NCBI GenBank assembly: GCA_017647145.1
Contig: JAGCLD010000009.1
Location: 1-53,512, forward strand
Source of the DNA: Paludibacteraceae bacterium
GTDB lineage: Bacteria; Bacteroidota; Bacteroidia; Bacteroidales; Paludibacteraceae
Direction of reading: 5' to 3'
Length of the DNA: 53,512 bases
This document shows positions 1-9,951 of the stretch, piece by piece (position 1 is the stretch's first letter; the number at the start of each line of letters is the position of its first letter). The notes beneath the pieces are model-generated. The model was not told where the DNA came from. It did no database searches and saw nothing but the letters and a program-made list of their open reading frames with translations. The translations under genes and the position numbers were made by a program.

Positions 1-1760
1 AAACTGTATGGCGCCAAGCTGATAAGTATAATGTACCACGTATCGGTTATGTAAACAAAATGGACCGCTCTGGTGCTGACTTCTTCGAAGTAGTACGCCA
101 AGTGAAAGATGTACTCGGTGCTAATCCTTGCCCATTGCAAATTCCTGTAGGTGCTGAAGAAACCTTCAAAGGAGTAGTTGACTTGGTGAAAATGAAAGCT
201 ATCCTATGGCACGATGACACCATGGGAGCACAATATTCTGTAGAAGAAATTCCTGCTGAATTGCAAGCTGAAGCTGAAGAATGGCGCATGAAAATGCTCG
301 AAGCTGTAGCTGAATGTGATGATGTTGTAATGGAAAAATTCTTTGATGATCCTTCTACTATCACTGAAGAAGAACTCAAAGTGGCTATCCGTAAGGGTAC
401 GCTCGCTATGAATATCGTTCCAATGATTTGCGGTTCTTCTTTCAGAAATAAAGGGGTACAAACAATGTTGGACGCTGTATGTGCTTACTTGCCAAGTCCA
501 TTGGATACTCCGGAAATCATCGGTAAAGACCCACGTGATGAAGAACAACAAATCGTTCGTCATCCGGATGAAAACGAACCTTTGTGTGCATTGGCGTTCA
601 AGATCGCTACTGACCCTTATGTAGGACGTCTTTGCTTCTTCCGTGTTTACTCAGGTAAATTGGATGCAGGTTCTTATATCTACAACACTCGCTCTGCGAA
701 GAAAGAACGTATCTCTCGTATCTTCCAAATGCACTCTAATAAACAAAATCCGGTAGAAACTATCGCTGCTGGTGATATTGGTGCTGGTGTTGGATTTAAA
801 GATATCCGTACGGGTGATACCTTGTGTAGTGAAGATGCACAAATCGTATTGGAATCAATCGACTTCCCAGATCCAGTGATCGGTATTTCAGTTGAACCAA
901 AAACTCAAAAAGACCTCGATAAATTAGGTCTTGGATTGAGCAAGTTGGCTGAAGAAGACCCAACATTTACTGTGAGAACTGACGAACAAACTGGACAAAC
1001 AGTAATTAGCGGTATGGGTGAGTTGCACCTTGAAATTATTATTGACCGCTTGAAACGTGAGTTTAAAGTGGAATGTAACCAAGGTCGTCCACAAGTAGCA
1101 TATCGTGAAGCTATTACTCAACCAATCGAATTGCGCGAAGTTTACAAGAAACAATCTGGTGGACGTGGTAAATTCGCTGACATCATTGTTCGTGTTGAAC
1201 CTGCTGATGCTGAATTTGAAAGCGGATTGCAATTCCAAGACGTTGTAAAAGGTGGTAACATTCCTAAAGAATATATTCCTTCTATCCAAAAAGGCTTCCA
1301 AGCTGCTATGAAAAATGGTGTATTGGCTGGATTCCCAATGGATAAATTGAAAGTGACTGTATTGGACGGTTCTTTCCACCCGGTTGACTCTGACCAACTC
1401 TCATTCGAAATCTGTGCTCAAATCGCATTCAAGAATGCTTGCGCTAAAGCACGCCCTGTATTGATGGAGCCAATCATGAAAATGGAAGTGGTTACTCCGG
1501 AAGAAAACATGGGGGATGTTATCGGTGACTTGAATAAACGTCGTGGTCAAGTAGAAGGTATGGAAACTAGTAGAACTGGTGCACGTATCGTAAAAGCTAA
1601 AGTGCCTCTCGCAGAAACATTCGGTTATGTAACTGCATTGCGTACGATTACTTCTGGACGTGCAACGTCTTCTATGGAATTCTCACACTATGCTGAAGTT
1701 TCTACTGCTATCGCTAAAGCAGTCTTGACTGAAGCTAAAGGACATGTAGAACTTTTGTAA
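1..1760 (+). CDS. fusA: Elongation factor G, 5'-truncated by the window edge
   Basis: GTPase that drives tRNA-mRNA translocation on the ribosome. The reading frame is open from base 3, upstream of the first in-frame ATG at 60. The codons before that ATG encode [21 protein letters not shown], which contains the G4 motif NKMD, so the gene starts outside the window and the ATG at 60 is internal. The G1-G3 motifs are missing only because of the window edge. Domains II-V follow, including GMGELHLEI and the domain IV/V region ending in KGHVELL. In this phylum fusA commonly precedes rpsJ directly, without tuf, and that is the order here. Confidence 0.98.
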   Translation, partial: TVWRQADKYNVPRIGYVNKMDRSGADFFEVVRQVKDVLGANPCPLQIPVGAEETFKGVVDLVKMKAILWHDDTMGAQYSVEEIPAELQAEAEEWRMKMLEAVAECDDVVMEKFFDDPSTITEEELKVAIRKGTLAMNIVPMICGSSFRNKGVQTMLDAVCAYLPSPLDTPEIIGKDPRDEEQQIVRHPDENEPLCALAFKIATDPYVGRLCFFRVYSGKLDAGSYIYNTRSAKKERISRIFQMHSNKQNPVETIAAGDIGAGVGFKDIRTGDTLCSEDAQIVLESIDFPDPVIGISVEPKTQKDLDKLGLGLSKLAEEDPTFTVRTDEQTGQTVISGMGELHLEIIIDRLKREFKVECNQGRPQVAYREAITQPIELREVYKKQSGGRGKFADIIVRVEPADAEFESGLQFQDVVKGGNIPKEYIPSIQKGFQAAMKNGVLAGFPMDKLKVTVLDGSFHPVDSDQLSFEICAQIAFKNACAKARPVLMEPIMKMEVVTPEENMGDVIGDLNKRRGQVEGMETSRTGARIVKAKVPLAETFGYVTALRTITSGRATSSMEFSHYAEVSTAIAKAVLTEAKGHVELL

Positions 1761-1769
1761 TAAATAACT

Positions 1770-1821
1770 AAACGGGAAACGGCGATTAGCATATGACTCT
1801 TAATCGCGCGTTTCCACGTTT
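1770..1821 (+). promoter_or_regulatory. Imperfect long hairpin between fusA and rpsJ
   Basis: The left arm (1770-1788: AAACG, GGAAACG, CGATTA) pairs with the right arm (1801-1821: TAATCG, CGTTTCC, CGTTT) with two small bulges around a 12-nt loop. No T-run follows, so it does not look like a classical intrinsic terminator. It could be an attenuator, a processing site or a protein-binding leader for the S10 operon. Function is inferred only. Confidence 0.55.
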
Positions 1822-1852
1822 AAAGTAAATAAACTAATTAATAATAATTGAA

Positions 1853-2158
1853 ATGAGTCAAAAAATTCGTATCAAATTGAAATCTTACGATCACAACTTG
1901 GTGGATAAATCTGCTGAGAAAATCGTAAAAACTGTAAAATCAACTGGTGCTGTTGTAAGTGGTCCTATTCCATTGCCAACGCACAAACGTATCTTCACTG
2001 TAAACCGTTCAACGTTCGTTAACAAAAAATCACGCGAACAATTTGAATTGTGCTCTTACAAGCGTCTCATCGACATCTATAGCTCTAATGCTAAAACTGT
2101 AGAAGCTTTGATGAAATTGGAATTGGCTAGCGGTGTAGAAGTGGAAATCAAAGTGTAG
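1853..2158 (+). CDS. rpsJ: 30S ribosomal protein S10
   Basis: Component of the 30S head and, as NusE, partner of NusB in rRNA antitermination. The 101-residue length is the family norm. The conserved GPIPLPTHK segment lies near residues 38-46 and the protein ends in GVEVEIKV. First gene of the S10 operon, 92 nt after fusA across a hairpin. No Shine-Dalgarno is present and the spacer is A/T-rich, as expected in this phylum. Confidence 0.98.
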   Translation: MSQKIRIKLKSYDHNLVDKSAEKIVKTVKSTGAVVSGPIPLPTHKRIFTVNRSTFVNKKSREQFELCSYKRLIDIYSSNAKTVEALMKLELASGVEVEIKV

Positions 2159-2190
2159 TTGATAAATACAAGAAACTTTTTAATTAATCA

Positions 2191-2217
2191 GGGGCTATAC
2201 AGCTTGACTGCATCCCC
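2191..2217 (+). promoter_or_regulatory. Small hairpin in the rpsJ-rplC spacer
   Basis: GGGG at 2191-2194 can pair with CCCC at 2214-2217, with an inner CAG/CTG pairing. It sits in the 74-nt spacer, one of the longer gaps in the S10 block. There is no T-run. It may be a leader element for rplC; this is inference. Confidence 0.3.
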
Positions 2218-2232
2218 ACAAAACTAAATAAA

Positions 2233-2850
2233 ATGCCAGGATTATTAGGAAAAAAAATCGGAATGACTTCCGTTTTCAGTGCTGATGGTAAAAATGTTCC
2301 ATGCACTGTTATTGAGGCCGGTCCTTGTGTTGTTACACAACTCAAAACCATCGAAAATGATGGATACGAAGCTGTGCAAGTAGGTTTTATGCCGAAAAAA
2401 GAAAAACACACCACAAAGGCTGAGGCTGGACACTTTAAGGCTGCAGGTGTTGAACCATTGCGTCACGTGGCTGAGTTCAAAGGATTTGCTCAAGAACTTA
2501 AACTCGGTGACAAAATCACAGTTGACATCTTCGCAGAAAACTCTTATGTTGATGTTATTGGTACATCAAAGGGTAAAGGACACCAAGGTGTTGTGAAACG
2601 CCATGGATTCGGTGGAGTAGGACAAACTACACACGGTCAACACAACCGCTTGAGAGCACCAGGTTCGTTAGGAGCTTCTTCATTCCCTTCAAGAGTATTC
2701 AAGGGAATGCGCATGGCCGGACGTACAGGTGGCGAACAAGTGACTGTACAAAATCTCTTAATTTTAAAAGTTATTCCTGAACATAATCTTATCCTTGTGA
2801 AAGGTTCTGTACCAGGTGCTAAAAACTCAATCGTTATCATAGACAAGTAA
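2233..2850 (+). CDS. rplC: 50S ribosomal protein L3
   Basis: Early 50S assembly protein that binds 23S rRNA and reaches towards the peptidyl-transferase centre. It is 205 residues long, begins [15 protein letters not shown], and carries the conserved [15 protein letters not shown] loop around residues 137-151, which includes the glutamine that is methylated in some bacteria. One base separates its stop from rplD, so the two are likely translated together. Confidence 0.98.
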   Translation: MPGLLGKKIGMTSVFSADGKNVPCTVIEAGPCVVTQLKTIENDGYEAVQVGFMPKKEKHTTKAEAGHFKAAGVEPLRHVAEFKGFAQELKLGDKITVDIFAENSYVDVIGTSKGKGHQGVVKRHGFGGVGQTTHGQHNRLRAPGSLGASSFPSRVFKGMRMAGRTGGEQVTVQNLLILKVIPEHNLILVKGSVPGAKNSIVIIDK

Positions 2851-2851
2851 A

Positions 2852-3481
2852 ATGGAACTTAGCGTATATAACATCAAAGGAGAAGATACAGGAAGAAAAG
2901 TACTGTTGAACGATGCTATCTTCGGTGTTGAACCGAATGATCATGCCATTTATTTGGATGTGAAGCAATATCTCGCAAATCAAAGACAAGGTACTCACAA
3001 AGCTAAAGCACGTAGTGAAATCGCTGGTAGTACTCGTAAACTTGGTAGACAAAAAGGTGGTGGTGGAGCAAGACCTGGTGATATCAAATCTCCTGTACGT
3101 GTAGGAGGTGGACGTATCTTTGGACCGGTTCCACGTGACTACTCTTTCAAATTGAACAAAAAAGTAAAGCAACTCGCACGTAAATCTGCTTTGGCATACA
3201 AAGCACAAGGTAACGAAATCGTTGTTGTTGATTCTTTGCAATTTGAAGCACCAAAAACCAAAAATATGGTCGCTGTTTTAGGCGCATTAAAGGCAGAATG
3301 TAAAAAAACGTTAATTATTTTACCAAGTGCAAATAAAAACGTATATTTGTCTGCTAAAAATTTGGAACGTGTTAATGTGATAACTGCTTCTGAATTAAAC
3401 ACTTATTCAATTATGAATGCAAAGGCTGTCATCATGACCGAAGAGGCTGTGGCTGCCGTTGACCAAATTTTTAATGTTTAG
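2852..3481 (+). CDS. rplD: 50S ribosomal protein L4
   Basis: Binds 23S rRNA and lines the exit tunnel. The 209-residue protein has the extended basic, glycine-rich loop ([19 protein letters not shown], about residues 60-78) that enters the tunnel. In Escherichia coli L4 represses its own operon through a structured leader; no equivalent can be recognised with certainty here. Start ATG at 2852 directly follows the rplC stop. Confidence 0.98.
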   Translation: MELSVYNIKGEDTGRKVLLNDAIFGVEPNDHAIYLDVKQYLANQRQGTHKAKARSEIAGSTRKLGRQKGGGGARPGDIKSPVRVGGGRIFGPVPRDYSFKLNKKVKQLARKSALAYKAQGNEIVVVDSLQFEAPKTKNMVAVLGALKAECKKTLIILPSANKNVYLSAKNLERVNVITASELNTYSIMNAKAVIMTEEAVAAVDQIFNV

Positions 3482-3486
3482 GAGGG
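3481..3486 (+). promoter_or_regulatory. Strong Shine-Dalgarno before rplW
   Basis: GGAGGG ends 7 nt before the ATG at 3494. It is unusual here because neighbouring genes start behind A/T-rich leaders with no such motif. It decides the rplW start against the upstream TTG. Confidence 0.7.
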
Positions 3487-3493
3487 TTTGAAC

Positions 3494-3784
3494 ATGGCAA
3501 TTATAGTAAAACCAATAGTTACAGAGAAAATGACTGGCTTGAGCGAAAAACTAAATCGCTATGCCTTTCGTGTTGAAAAGGATGCTAACAAAATCCAAAT
3601 CAAGCAAGCTGTTGAAGCTATGTATAATGTTACTGTTGTTAGTGTTAACACTATCATCGTAGCACCACGCTTGAAATCACGCTACACTAAAAGTGGAGTG
3701 ATTAATGGTAAAGTTAGCGCTTATAAAAAAGCAATCGTAACTTTGAAAGAAGGAGAACAAATAGATTTTTATAGCAATATTTAG
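3494..3784 (+). CDS. rplW: 50S ribosomal protein L23
   Basis: Protein at the tunnel exit that docks trigger factor and SRP. The start is placed at ATG 3494 (MAIIVKPIVTEKM, 96 residues) rather than at the in-frame TTG at 3488, because the N-terminus then matches the family and because GGAGGG at 3481-3486 lies at ideal spacing. This is one of only two strong Shine-Dalgarno sequences in the ribosomal cluster. Three bases separate it from rplB. Confidence 0.97.
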   Translation: MAIIVKPIVTEKMTGLSEKLNRYAFRVEKDANKIQIKQAVEAMYNVTVVSVNTIIVAPRLKSRYTKSGVINGKVSAYKKAIVTLKEGEQIDFYSNI

Positions 3785-3787
3785 AAA

Positions 3788-4612
3788 ATGGCTGTACGTA
3801 AATTAATGCCCACAACACCCGGGCAGAGACACAAGATTATTGGTGCTTTTGACACAATTACTGCTAGTGCACCAGAGAAATCTCTTGTCTTCGGTAAAGC
3901 AAAAACTGGTGGACGTAACAATGTCGGTAAAATGACTATGCGTTACATCGGTGGAGGACACAAGAGAAAATTCAGAGTAATTGATTTTAAACGAAACAAA
4001 GATGGTGTTCCGGCTATCGTGAAAACAATCGAATATGATCCGAACCGTTCGGCTCGTATCGCATTGCTTTATTATGCCGATGGAGAAAAAAGATATATTC
4101 TCGCACCTAATGGATTGCAAGTAGGCCAAACTGTTATGTCTGGCGTTGATGCAGCTCCTGAAGTGGGAAATGCTTTGTTGCTCCAAAACATACCTCTTGG
4201 TACGATTATTCACAACATTGAACTGCGCCCCGGACAAGGAGCGGCTATGGTTCGTTCTGCTGGAACTTTTGCACAGTTGACTTCAAGAGAAGACAAATAT
4301 GCAATCATCAAACTTCCTTCAGGCGAAATTAGAAAAGTATTGTGCGCATGTAAGGCGACTATCGGTAGTGTAGGTAACTCTGACCACGCTTTGGAAAGAT
4401 CAGGTAAAGCAGGTCGCTCTCGCTGGTTGGGACGCCGTCCTAGAGTAAGAGCGGTTTCTATGAACCCTGTTGACCATCCGATGGGTGGTGGTGAAGGACG
4501 TGCATCTGGTGGACACCCACGCTCTCGCAAGGGATTGTTAGCTAAGGGATATAAGACCAGAGCTCCTAAAAAACAATCAAGCCGATACATTATTGAAAGA
4601 AGAAAAAAATAA
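3788..4612 (+). CDS. rplB: 50S ribosomal protein L2
   Basis: Largest core protein of the 50S subunit, needed for subunit joining and peptidyl-transferase assembly. The 274 residues include the [13 protein letters not shown] segment (about 56-68) and the C-terminal [17 protein letters not shown] motif. Its His230 corresponds to the functionally important His229 of E. coli. The C-terminus is basic (RRKK). Confidence 0.98.
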   Translation: MAVRKLMPTTPGQRHKIIGAFDTITASAPEKSLVFGKAKTGGRNNVGKMTMRYIGGGHKRKFRVIDFKRNKDGVPAIVKTIEYDPNRSARIALLYYADGEKRYILAPNGLQVGQTVMSGVDAAPEVGNALLLQNIPLGTIIHNIELRPGQGAAMVRSAGTFAQLTSREDKYAIIKLPSGEIRKVLCACKATIGSVGNSDHALERSGKAGRSRWLGRRPRVRAVSMNPVDHPMGGGEGRASGGHPRSRKGLLAKGYKTRAPKKQSSRYIIERRKK

Positions 4613-4634
4613 TCGACAAAACTAAGTAAAGAAT

Positions 4635-4901
4635 ATGAGTCGTTCACTTAAAAAAGGACCTTACATTAACCTCAAGTTGGAAAAGAAAGTTCTGGCTATG
4701 AATGAAAGCGGCAAAAAAACTGTCGTAAAAACATGGGCAAGAGCTTCTATGATTTCACCTGACTTTGTAGGGCATACAATCGCAGTTCATAATGGAAATA
4801 AATTCATTCCTGTTTACGTTACTGAAAATATGGTGGGACATAAACTCGGAGAGTTCGCTCCTACTCGTATGTTTAGAGGACACGGTGGAAAGAAAAAATA
4901 A
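4635..4901 (+). CDS. rpsS: 30S ribosomal protein S19
   Basis: 30S head protein that forms a complex with S13 near the A site and the intersubunit bridge. It is 88 residues long, begins [15 protein letters not shown] and ends with the conserved [20 protein letters not shown]. Order rplB-rpsS-rplV is canonical. Confidence 0.98.
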   Translation: MSRSLKKGPYINLKLEKKVLAMNESGKKTVVKTWARASMISPDFVGHTIAVHNGNKFIPVYVTENMVGHKLGEFAPTRMFRGHGGKKK

Positions 4902-4943
4902 TCCATAAACGTTTAATCGAAATAAAAAAAAGAATAATATAAA

Positions 4944-5354
4944 ATGGGTGCTAGAAAGAAAATAACAGCCGATGCAAAAAAAGAAGCACGCAAAAGCCTC
5001 TATTTTGCAAAGCTTAATGATGTACCGACATCTCCACGCAAAATGCGACTTCTCGCAGACTTAATCCGTGGAATGGAAGTGAATAAAGCGCTTGGAGTAT
5101 TGAAGTATTCTACTAAAGAAGCTTCTGTGAAAATGGAAAAACTCCTCAAATCTGCTATCGCTAACTGGGAAACTAAAACAGAACAAAAAGCAGATAGCGC
5201 TACTTTATACGTAAGTGCAGTTTATGTGGATTCAGCTACTATGCTCAAAAGATTACGCACTGCTCCTCAAGGTAGAGGATACAGAATACGTAAACGCTCT
5301 AACCACGTGACTATCTTTGTTGATACGATGAATACTAACGATAATCAAAATTAA
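4944..5354 (+). CDS. rplV: 50S ribosomal protein L22
   Basis: Binds all domains of 23S rRNA; its beta-hairpin reaches into the exit tunnel near the macrolide site. The hairpin is visible as [18 protein letters not shown] near residues 111-128. At 136 residues it is longer than the roughly 110-residue E. coli protein because of a basic N-terminal extension ([18 protein letters not shown]), which is common in Bacteroidota. Confidence 0.97.
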   Translation: MGARKKITADAKKEARKSLYFAKLNDVPTSPRKMRLLADLIRGMEVNKALGVLKYSTKEASVKMEKLLKSAIANWETKTEQKADSATLYVSAVYVDSATMLKRLRTAPQGRGYRIRKRSNHVTIFVDTMNTNDNQN

Positions 5355-5361
5355 TTGATAG

Positions 5362-6093
5362 ATGGGACAGAAAATTAATCCAATTAGTAACCGCCTTGGC
5401 ATCATTAGAGGATGGGATTCCAACTGGTATGGTGGAAAAAACTACGGTGATACTTTGTTAGAAGATAGCAAAATCAGAAAATATCTGGATGCCCGTCTTG
5501 CAAAAGCTAGTATTTCACGTATCGTTATTGAAAGAGCTCTTAAACTTGTTACTATTACTGTTTGCACTGCTAGACCGGGATTTATTATCGGTAAAGGTGG
5601 TCAAGAAGTTGACAAGTTGAAAGAAGAATTGAAAAAAATCACAGATAAAGATGTGCAAATCAACATCTCTGAGGTAAAAAAACCTGAACTAGATGCTGTT
5701 ATTGTAGCTAACAACATCGCTCGCCAAGTTGAAGGTAAAATCGCCTACAGAAGAGCTGTGAAAACTGCTATCGCTTCTACTATGAGAATGGGAGCTGAAG
5801 GTATTAAAGTTATGGTATCAGGACGTTTGAACGGTGCAGAAATGGCGCGTTCTGAAATGTATAAAGAAGGACGTACTCCTTTGCATACATTGAGAGCTGA
5901 TATCGATTATGCACATGCTGAAGCCTTAACTAAAGTAGGTCTTATTGGTATCAAAGTATGGATCTGCCGCGGTGAAGTTTATGGTAAACGTGACTTGGCG
6001 CCTTCTTTTGCAACTGCAAAAAACGAAGGTAGATCAGAAAGAGGAGACCGTAGACAAGGTGCGGATAAAGGGTTCAGAAGAAGAAAAAAATAA
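5362..6093 (+). CDS. rpsC: 30S ribosomal protein S3
   Basis: Part of the mRNA entry tunnel and of the ribosomal helicase activity. The type II KH domain is marked by [14 protein letters not shown] near residues 73-86. The C-terminal domain includes [13 protein letters not shown], and the chain ends in a long basic tail ([14 protein letters not shown]). Length 243. Seven bases separate it from rplV. Confidence 0.98.
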   Translation: MGQKINPISNRLGIIRGWDSNWYGGKNYGDTLLEDSKIRKYLDARLAKASISRIVIERALKLVTITVCTARPGFIIGKGGQEVDKLKEELKKITDKDVQINISEVKKPELDAVIVANNIARQVEGKIAYRRAVKTAIASTMRMGAEGIKVMVSGRLNGAEMARSEMYKEGRTPLHTLRADIDYAHAEALTKVGLIGIKVWICRGEVYGKRDLAPSFATAKNEGRSERGDRRQGADKGFRRRKK

Positions 6094-6121
6094 CTGTTTA
6101 ACGATTTAGAATTGACTATTT

Positions 6122-6553
6122 ATGTTACAACCAAAAAAGACTAAATTTAGGAGACAGCAGAAAGGACGCATGAAAGGGATTGCCCAAAGAGGTAATCAAC
6201 TTGCCTTCGGTTCTTTTGGTATCAAATCTTTGCAATCAAAATGGTTGACCGGAAGACAAATCGAGGCTGCACGTATCGCTGTAACTAGATATATGCAAAG
6301 ACAAGGACAAATCTGGATTCGTATCTTCCCAGATAAACCTATTACTAAAAAACCAGCGGAAGTACGTATGGGTAAAGGTAAAGGTTCACCAGAAGGATTC
6401 GTAGCACCAGTAACTCCGGGTCGCATGATTATAGAAGTAGAAGGCGTTTCTTACGAAATCGCAAAAGAAGCTCTTCGCTTGGCAGCTCAAAAACTTCCTG
6501 TTACAACTAAGTTTGTAGTAAGAAGAGACTATGATCCAACTCAAAATGTATAA
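6122..6553 (+). CDS. rplP: 50S ribosomal protein L16
   Basis: Organises the A-site and peptidyl-transferase region of the 50S subunit. The 143-residue protein shows the family pattern: [19 protein letters not shown] at the N-terminus, [21 protein letters not shown] in the middle and FVVRRDYD near the end. It is a few residues longer than the E. coli form. Confidence 0.98.
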   Translation: MLQPKKTKFRRQQKGRMKGIAQRGNQLAFGSFGIKSLQSKWLTGRQIEAARIAVTRYMQRQGQIWIRIFPDKPITKKPAEVRMGKGKGSPEGFVAPVTPGRMIIEVEGVSYEIAKEALRLAAQKLPVTTKFVVRRDYDPTQNV

Positions 6554-6557
6554 TAGT

Positions 6558-6749
6558 ATGAAGAATAGCGAAATAAAAGAACTGACAAACCAAGAACTTA
6601 TTGAGCGTATTGATGCTGAACGCGAAAACTTGGTTAGAATGAAATTAAATCATTCCATTTCTCCGCTTGACAATCCTTTGCAAATTAGAGATGTACGTAA
6701 AAATATAGCTCGTCTTGCAACTGAATTGCGTCAAAGAGAAATTAAATAA
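6558..6749 (+). CDS. rpmC: 50S ribosomal protein L29
   Basis: Small helical protein at the tunnel exit next to L23. The start is set at ATG 6558 ([14 protein letters not shown], 63 residues). Upstream in-frame ATGs at 6531 and 6546 would run into the end of rplP and add a non-family extension. The C-terminal helix ends RQREIK, typical of the family. Confidence 0.96.
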   Translation: MKNSEIKELTNQELIERIDAERENLVRMKLNHSISPLDNPLQIRDVRKNIARLATELRQREIK

Positions 6750-6760
6750 AAACTTGGCAA

Positions 6761-7018
6761 ATGGAAACAAGAAATTTAAGAAAAGAAAGAACTGGGGTCG
6801 TTTCAAGCAATAAAATGGATAAGACCATCACCGTTGCTGTGAAATGGAAAGAAAAACACCCAATCTATGGTAAATTTGTGAACAAAACAAAAAAATACCA
6901 TGCCCATGACGAAAAAAATGAATGCAATATCGGTGATACTGTAAAAATCATGGAAACTCGTCCTCTGAGCAAAACTAAAAGATGGAGATTAACTGAAATA
7001 ATTGAGAGAGTTAAATAA
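6761..7018 (+). CDS. rpsQ: 30S ribosomal protein S17
   Basis: Primary 16S rRNA-binding protein with an OB fold. The 85 residues include [18 protein letters not shown] near the N-terminus and [20 protein letters not shown] near the C-terminus. It is followed after two bases by rplN. Confidence 0.97.
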   Translation: METRNLRKERTGVVSSNKMDKTITVAVKWKEKHPIYGKFVNKTKKYHAHDEKNECNIGDTVKIMETRPLSKTKRWRLTEIIERVK

Positions 7019-7020
7019 TT

Positions 7021-7386
7021 ATGATACAACAAGAATCAAGACTGACAGTAGCGGATAATAGTGGTGCTAAAGAAGCATTGTGTATCCGAGTTCTGGGAGG
7101 TACGGGCAAACGTTATGCTACACTCGGAGATATCATCGTAGTAGCGGTTAAAAGCGTTATCCCTTCAAGTGATCTCAAAAAAGGTACAGTGTCAAAGGCT
7201 GTTATAGTACGCGTTAAAAAAGAAGTTCGTAGACAAGATGGTTCATATATCCGCTTTGACGATAACGCTTGTGTGTTACTTAATAACGCAGGTGAAATTC
7301 GCGGTAGCCGTATCTTCGGACCGGTAGCTCGTGAATTGCGCGCTACTAACATGAAAATAATTTCTCTTGCACCTGAAGTGCTTTAA
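7021..7386 (+). CDS. rplN: 50S ribosomal protein L14
   Basis: Forms intersubunit bridges and is the docking site for RsfS-type silencing factors. It is 121 residues long and starts [20 protein letters not shown]. The conserved [29 protein letters not shown] lies near residues 79-107 and supports the call without doubt. Confidence 0.98.
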   Translation: MIQQESRLTVADNSGAKEALCIRVLGGTGKRYATLGDIIVVAVKSVIPSSDLKKGTVSKAVIVRVKKEVRRQDGSYIRFDDNACVLLNNAGEIRGSRIFGPVARELRATNMKIISLAPEVL

Positions 7387-7411
7387 TTTTCTAAAATAAA
7401 CTAAAAGAATT

Positions 7412-7723
7412 ATGAGCAAGTTACATGTAAAAAAAGGAGATACCGTTTATGTCAACGCTGGCGTTGATAAAGGAAAAACGGGTCGCGTGCTTGAGGTTAT
7501 TGTAAAACAACAACGTGCTATCGTAGAAGGAGTCAATATGGTTTCTAAAAGCACCAAGCCTAACGCTAAAAATCCCCAAGGTGGTATAGTTAAACAAGAA
7601 GCACCTATTCATATCTCTAATCTTAATCCTCTTGAAAACGGAATTCCTGTTAGAGTGGGAAGAAAACGTAATGAAGATGGTAAATTGGTGCGAGTTTCTA
7701 AGAAATCTGGTCAAGAAATTTAA
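7412..7723 (+). CDS. rplX: 50S ribosomal protein L24
   Basis: Early assembly initiator of the 50S subunit. The KOW motif ([23 protein letters not shown]) is at about residues 7-29. The 103-residue length fits the family. The rplE start follows two bases after its stop. Confidence 0.97.
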   Translation: MSKLHVKKGDTVYVNAGVDKGKTGRVLEVIVKQQRAIVEGVNMVSKSTKPNAKNPQGGIVKQEAPIHISNLNPLENGIPVRVGRKRNEDGKLVRVSKKSGQEI

Positions 7724-7725
7724 CA

Positions 7726-8268
7726 ATGAATACAGCAAGTTTAAAACAAGATTACAAGGAACGCATTGTTCCTGTATTGATGAAAGAGTTCGGGTACAGC
7801 ACCGTTATGCAAGCCCCGAAACTGCAAAAAATAGTCCTCAACCAAGGGTTGGGTATCGCTGTTGCCGATAAGAAAATTATTGAAGTTGCATTGAACGAAA
7901 TGACAACCATCGCTGGTCAAAAGGCTGTGGCTACTGCTTCAAGAAAAGACATCTCTAACTTCAAATTACGTAAAAAAATGCCTATTGGCGTAAGAGTAAC
8001 TTTACGTGGGGATCGTATGTATGAGTTCCTCGAAAGACTCGTAAGAGTAGCTCTTCCACGTATCCGTGACTTCAAAGGTATTGAAAATAAATTGGATGGT
8101 AGAGGTAATTATACTCTTGGTATCGAAGAACAAATCATCTTCCCTGAAATCAATATTGATGCAATCAATAGATTGTTAGGTATGAACATCACTTTCGTTA
8201 CTACTGCGAAAACAGACGAAGAAGGCTTCGCTTTGTTAAAAGAATTTGGATTACCATTTAAGAAATAA
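7726..8268 (+). CDS. rplE: 50S ribosomal protein L5
   Basis: Binds 5S rRNA and contacts P-site tRNA. The 180 residues include NQGLG near residue 45, the [18 protein letters not shown] segment around 90-107, and a C-terminus with [20 protein letters not shown]. The ATG at 7726 lies two bases after rplX. Confidence 0.98.
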   Translation: MNTASLKQDYKERIVPVLMKEFGYSTVMQAPKLQKIVLNQGLGIAVADKKIIEVALNEMTTIAGQKAVATASRKDISNFKLRKKMPIGVRVTLRGDRMYEFLERLVRVALPRIRDFKGIENKLDGRGNYTLGIEEQIIFPEINIDAINRLLGMNITFVTTAKTDEEGFALLKEFGLPFKK

Positions 8269-8286
8269 TTTAAATTAACTGATAAG

Positions 8287-8556
8287 ATGGCAAAAGAATC
8301 AATGAAAGCCCGTGAGGTTAAAAGGGCTAAAATGGTAGCCAAGTATGCTGCTAAAAGAGCTCAATTGTTGAGCGAAGGCAATTATGAGGCGTTGCAACTT
8401 ATTCCTAAAAATGCTTCTCCTGTTAGATTGCACAACCGTTGCAAAATCACAGGACGTCCGAAAGGATATATGAGACAATTCGGTATCTCACGTATCCAAT
8501 TCCGCGAAATGGCATCTAAAGGATTAATCCCAGGTGTAAAAAAAGCAAGCTGGTAA
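8287..8556 (+). CDS. rpsN: 30S ribosomal protein S14, zinc-free form
   Basis: Assembly protein of the 30S head. The 89-residue length and the [23 protein letters not shown] motif (residues about 49-71) mark the long C-minus type: the paired CxxC motifs of the short zinc form are absent. It ends [11 protein letters not shown], as usual. Confidence 0.97.
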   Translation: MAKESMKAREVKRAKMVAKYAAKRAQLLSEGNYEALQLIPKNASPVRLHNRCKITGRPKGYMRQFGISRIQFREMASKGLIPGVKKASW

Positions 8557-8578
8557 CTTTTTTATAAACTAAATATTG

Positions 8579-8593
8579 TCCCGATTGGCGGGA
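8579..8593 (+). promoter_or_regulatory. Small hairpin upstream of rpsH
   Basis: TCCCG at 8579-8583 pairs with CGGGA at 8589-8593 around a 5-nt loop, in the 58-nt rpsN-rpsH spacer, the longest in the spc block. The stem is short and no function can be assigned. An S8 autoregulatory site is possible but unsupported. Confidence 0.25.
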
Positions 8594-8614
8594 TTAATTT
8601 AATTCAATTTTTTT

Positions 8615-9010
8615 ATGACAGATCCAATAGCTGATTATTTAACGAGATTAAGGAACGCAATCAAAGCTAACCATCGTGTAGTAGAAGTTCCTGCATCGAA
8701 CTTAAAAAAAGAAATGACGCGGATATTGCATGAAAAAGGCTATATCCTCAACTACAAATTCGTAGAAGATGGGCGTCAAGGCGCAATTAAAATCGCCTTA
8801 AAGTATGATCCAATTAACAAAGTTAATGCGATCAAAAAGTTAATTAGAGTTTCTACTCCAGGTTTGCGTCGATATGTAGGATATCGCGAAATGCCTAGAG
8901 TATTAAATGGTTTGGGTATTGCTATCCTTTCTACTTCTAAAGGCGTGATGACTAATAAAGAAGCCATCGACTTGAAGATTGGTGGAGAAGTAATTTGTTA
9001 CGTATATTAA
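8615..9010 (+). CDS. rpsH: 30S ribosomal protein S8
   Basis: Primary binder of the central domain of 16S rRNA and, in E. coli, repressor of the spc operon. It has 131 residues. The N-terminus MTDPIADYLTRLRNAI and the C-terminal STSKGVMTNKEAIDLKIGGEVICYVY are diagnostic. A 58-nt leader with a small hairpin precedes it. Confidence 0.98.
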   Translation: MTDPIADYLTRLRNAIKANHRVVEVPASNLKKEMTRILHEKGYILNYKFVEDGRQGAIKIALKYDPINKVNAIKKLIRVSTPGLRRYVGYREMPRVLNGLGIAILSTSKGVMTNKEAIDLKIGGEVICYVY

Positions 9011-9014
9011 TTTT

Positions 9015-9020
9015 GGAGGA
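9015..9020 (+). promoter_or_regulatory. Strong Shine-Dalgarno before rplF
   Basis: GGAGGA ends 8 nt before the ATG at 9029. With rplW this is one of two clear Shine-Dalgarno motifs among about 30 starts in the cluster. Confidence 0.7.
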
Positions 9021-9028
9021 TTTTAAGT

Positions 9029-9580
9029 ATGTCAAGAATAGGAAAATTACCCATATCGATTCCTGCAGGTGTTACTGTAACTGTTGATAACAATGTTGTT
9101 ACTGTTAAAGGACCTAAGGGAGAGTTAACTCAAAATGTAAATCCTGCCATCGAAGTCAAAGTGGATGGTAATGTGTGTACTGTAAGTCGTCCAAATGACG
9201 AAAAAGAAAACCGCTCAATGCATGGACTATATCGTGCTTTGATTCAAAATATGGTCGTGGGCGTTTCTGAAGGATACAAAAAAGTTTTAGAATTGGTCGG
9301 TGTTGGTTACCGTGTTTCAAACCAAGGACAAATCTTGGAATTCTCTTTAGGATATACGCACGCAATCTATTTAGGATTACCAAAAGAAATTAAAGTGGAA
9401 ACTAAAAGCGAACGTAACCAAAATCCACTTGTAATCTTGGAAAGCTGTGATAAACAACTTCTAGGACAAGTGTGTGCGAAAATTCGCTCTTTCCGCAAAC
9501 CTGAACCTTACAAAGGTAAAGGTGTTAAATTCCAAGGTGAAATCTTGCGTCGTAAGGCTGGTAAAGCAGCTGGTAAATAA
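9029..9580 (+). CDS. rplF: 50S ribosomal protein L6
   Basis: Located near the GTPase-associated centre and the sarcin-ricin loop. The 183-residue protein has the duplicated L6 fold: MSRIGKLPISIPAGVTV at the start and the C-terminal KIRSFRKPEPYKGKGVKFQGE signature near residues 152-172. It is preceded by a strong ribosome binding site. Confidence 0.98.
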   Translation: MSRIGKLPISIPAGVTVTVDNNVVTVKGPKGELTQNVNPAIEVKVDGNVCTVSRPNDEKENRSMHGLYRALIQNMVVGVSEGYKKVLELVGVGYRVSNQGQILEFSLGYTHAIYLGLPKEIKVETKSERNQNPLVILESCDKQLLGQVCAKIRSFRKPEPYKGKGVKFQGEILRRKAGKAAGK

Positions 9581-9601
9581 CTTTCGTAAAATTTGAAACG
9601 T

Positions 9602-9946
9602 ATGAATCAGAAAATAGCAAGAAGAATTAAAATTAAAGCATATATCCGCAGCAAGATTTCTGGTACTGCTGAAAAACCACGTTTGACGGTTTTTAGAAGT
9701 AATTGTCAAATATATGCACAAATCATTGATGATGTTAATGGTAAGACTTTGGCTGCTGCTTCTTCTTTGGGAATGAAAGAAAAAATGACCAAAACTGAAC
9801 AAGCTGCAAAAGTTGGAACTTTGTTGGCTAAAAATGCTCAAGCCGCTGGTATTTCTCAAGTGGTATTTGACAGAAATGGCTATTTATATCATGGTAGAGT
9901 AAAACAATTGGCCGATGCAGCACGCGAAGCTGGTCTTAAATTTTAA
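9602..9946 (+). CDS. rplR: 50S ribosomal protein L18
   Basis: Binds 5S rRNA together with L5. The start is placed at ATG 9602 ([12 protein letters not shown], 114 residues); an in-frame TTG at 9593 would only add MKR and is less likely. The conserved [19 protein letters not shown] segment lies near residues 26-44, and the C-terminal [11 protein letters not shown] is typical. Confidence 0.97.
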   Translation: MNQKIARRIKIKAYIRSKISGTAEKPRLTVFRSNCQIYAQIIDDVNGKTLAAASSLGMKEKMTKTEQAAKVGTLLAKNAQAAGISQVVFDRNGYLYHGRVKQLADAAREAGLKF

Positions 9947-9951
9947 TTAAC

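Noticed and set aside
4210-4647. 145-residue open frame antisense to rplB
   Set aside because: Opposite strand of a canonical ribosomal gene; composition follows from the codons of L2.
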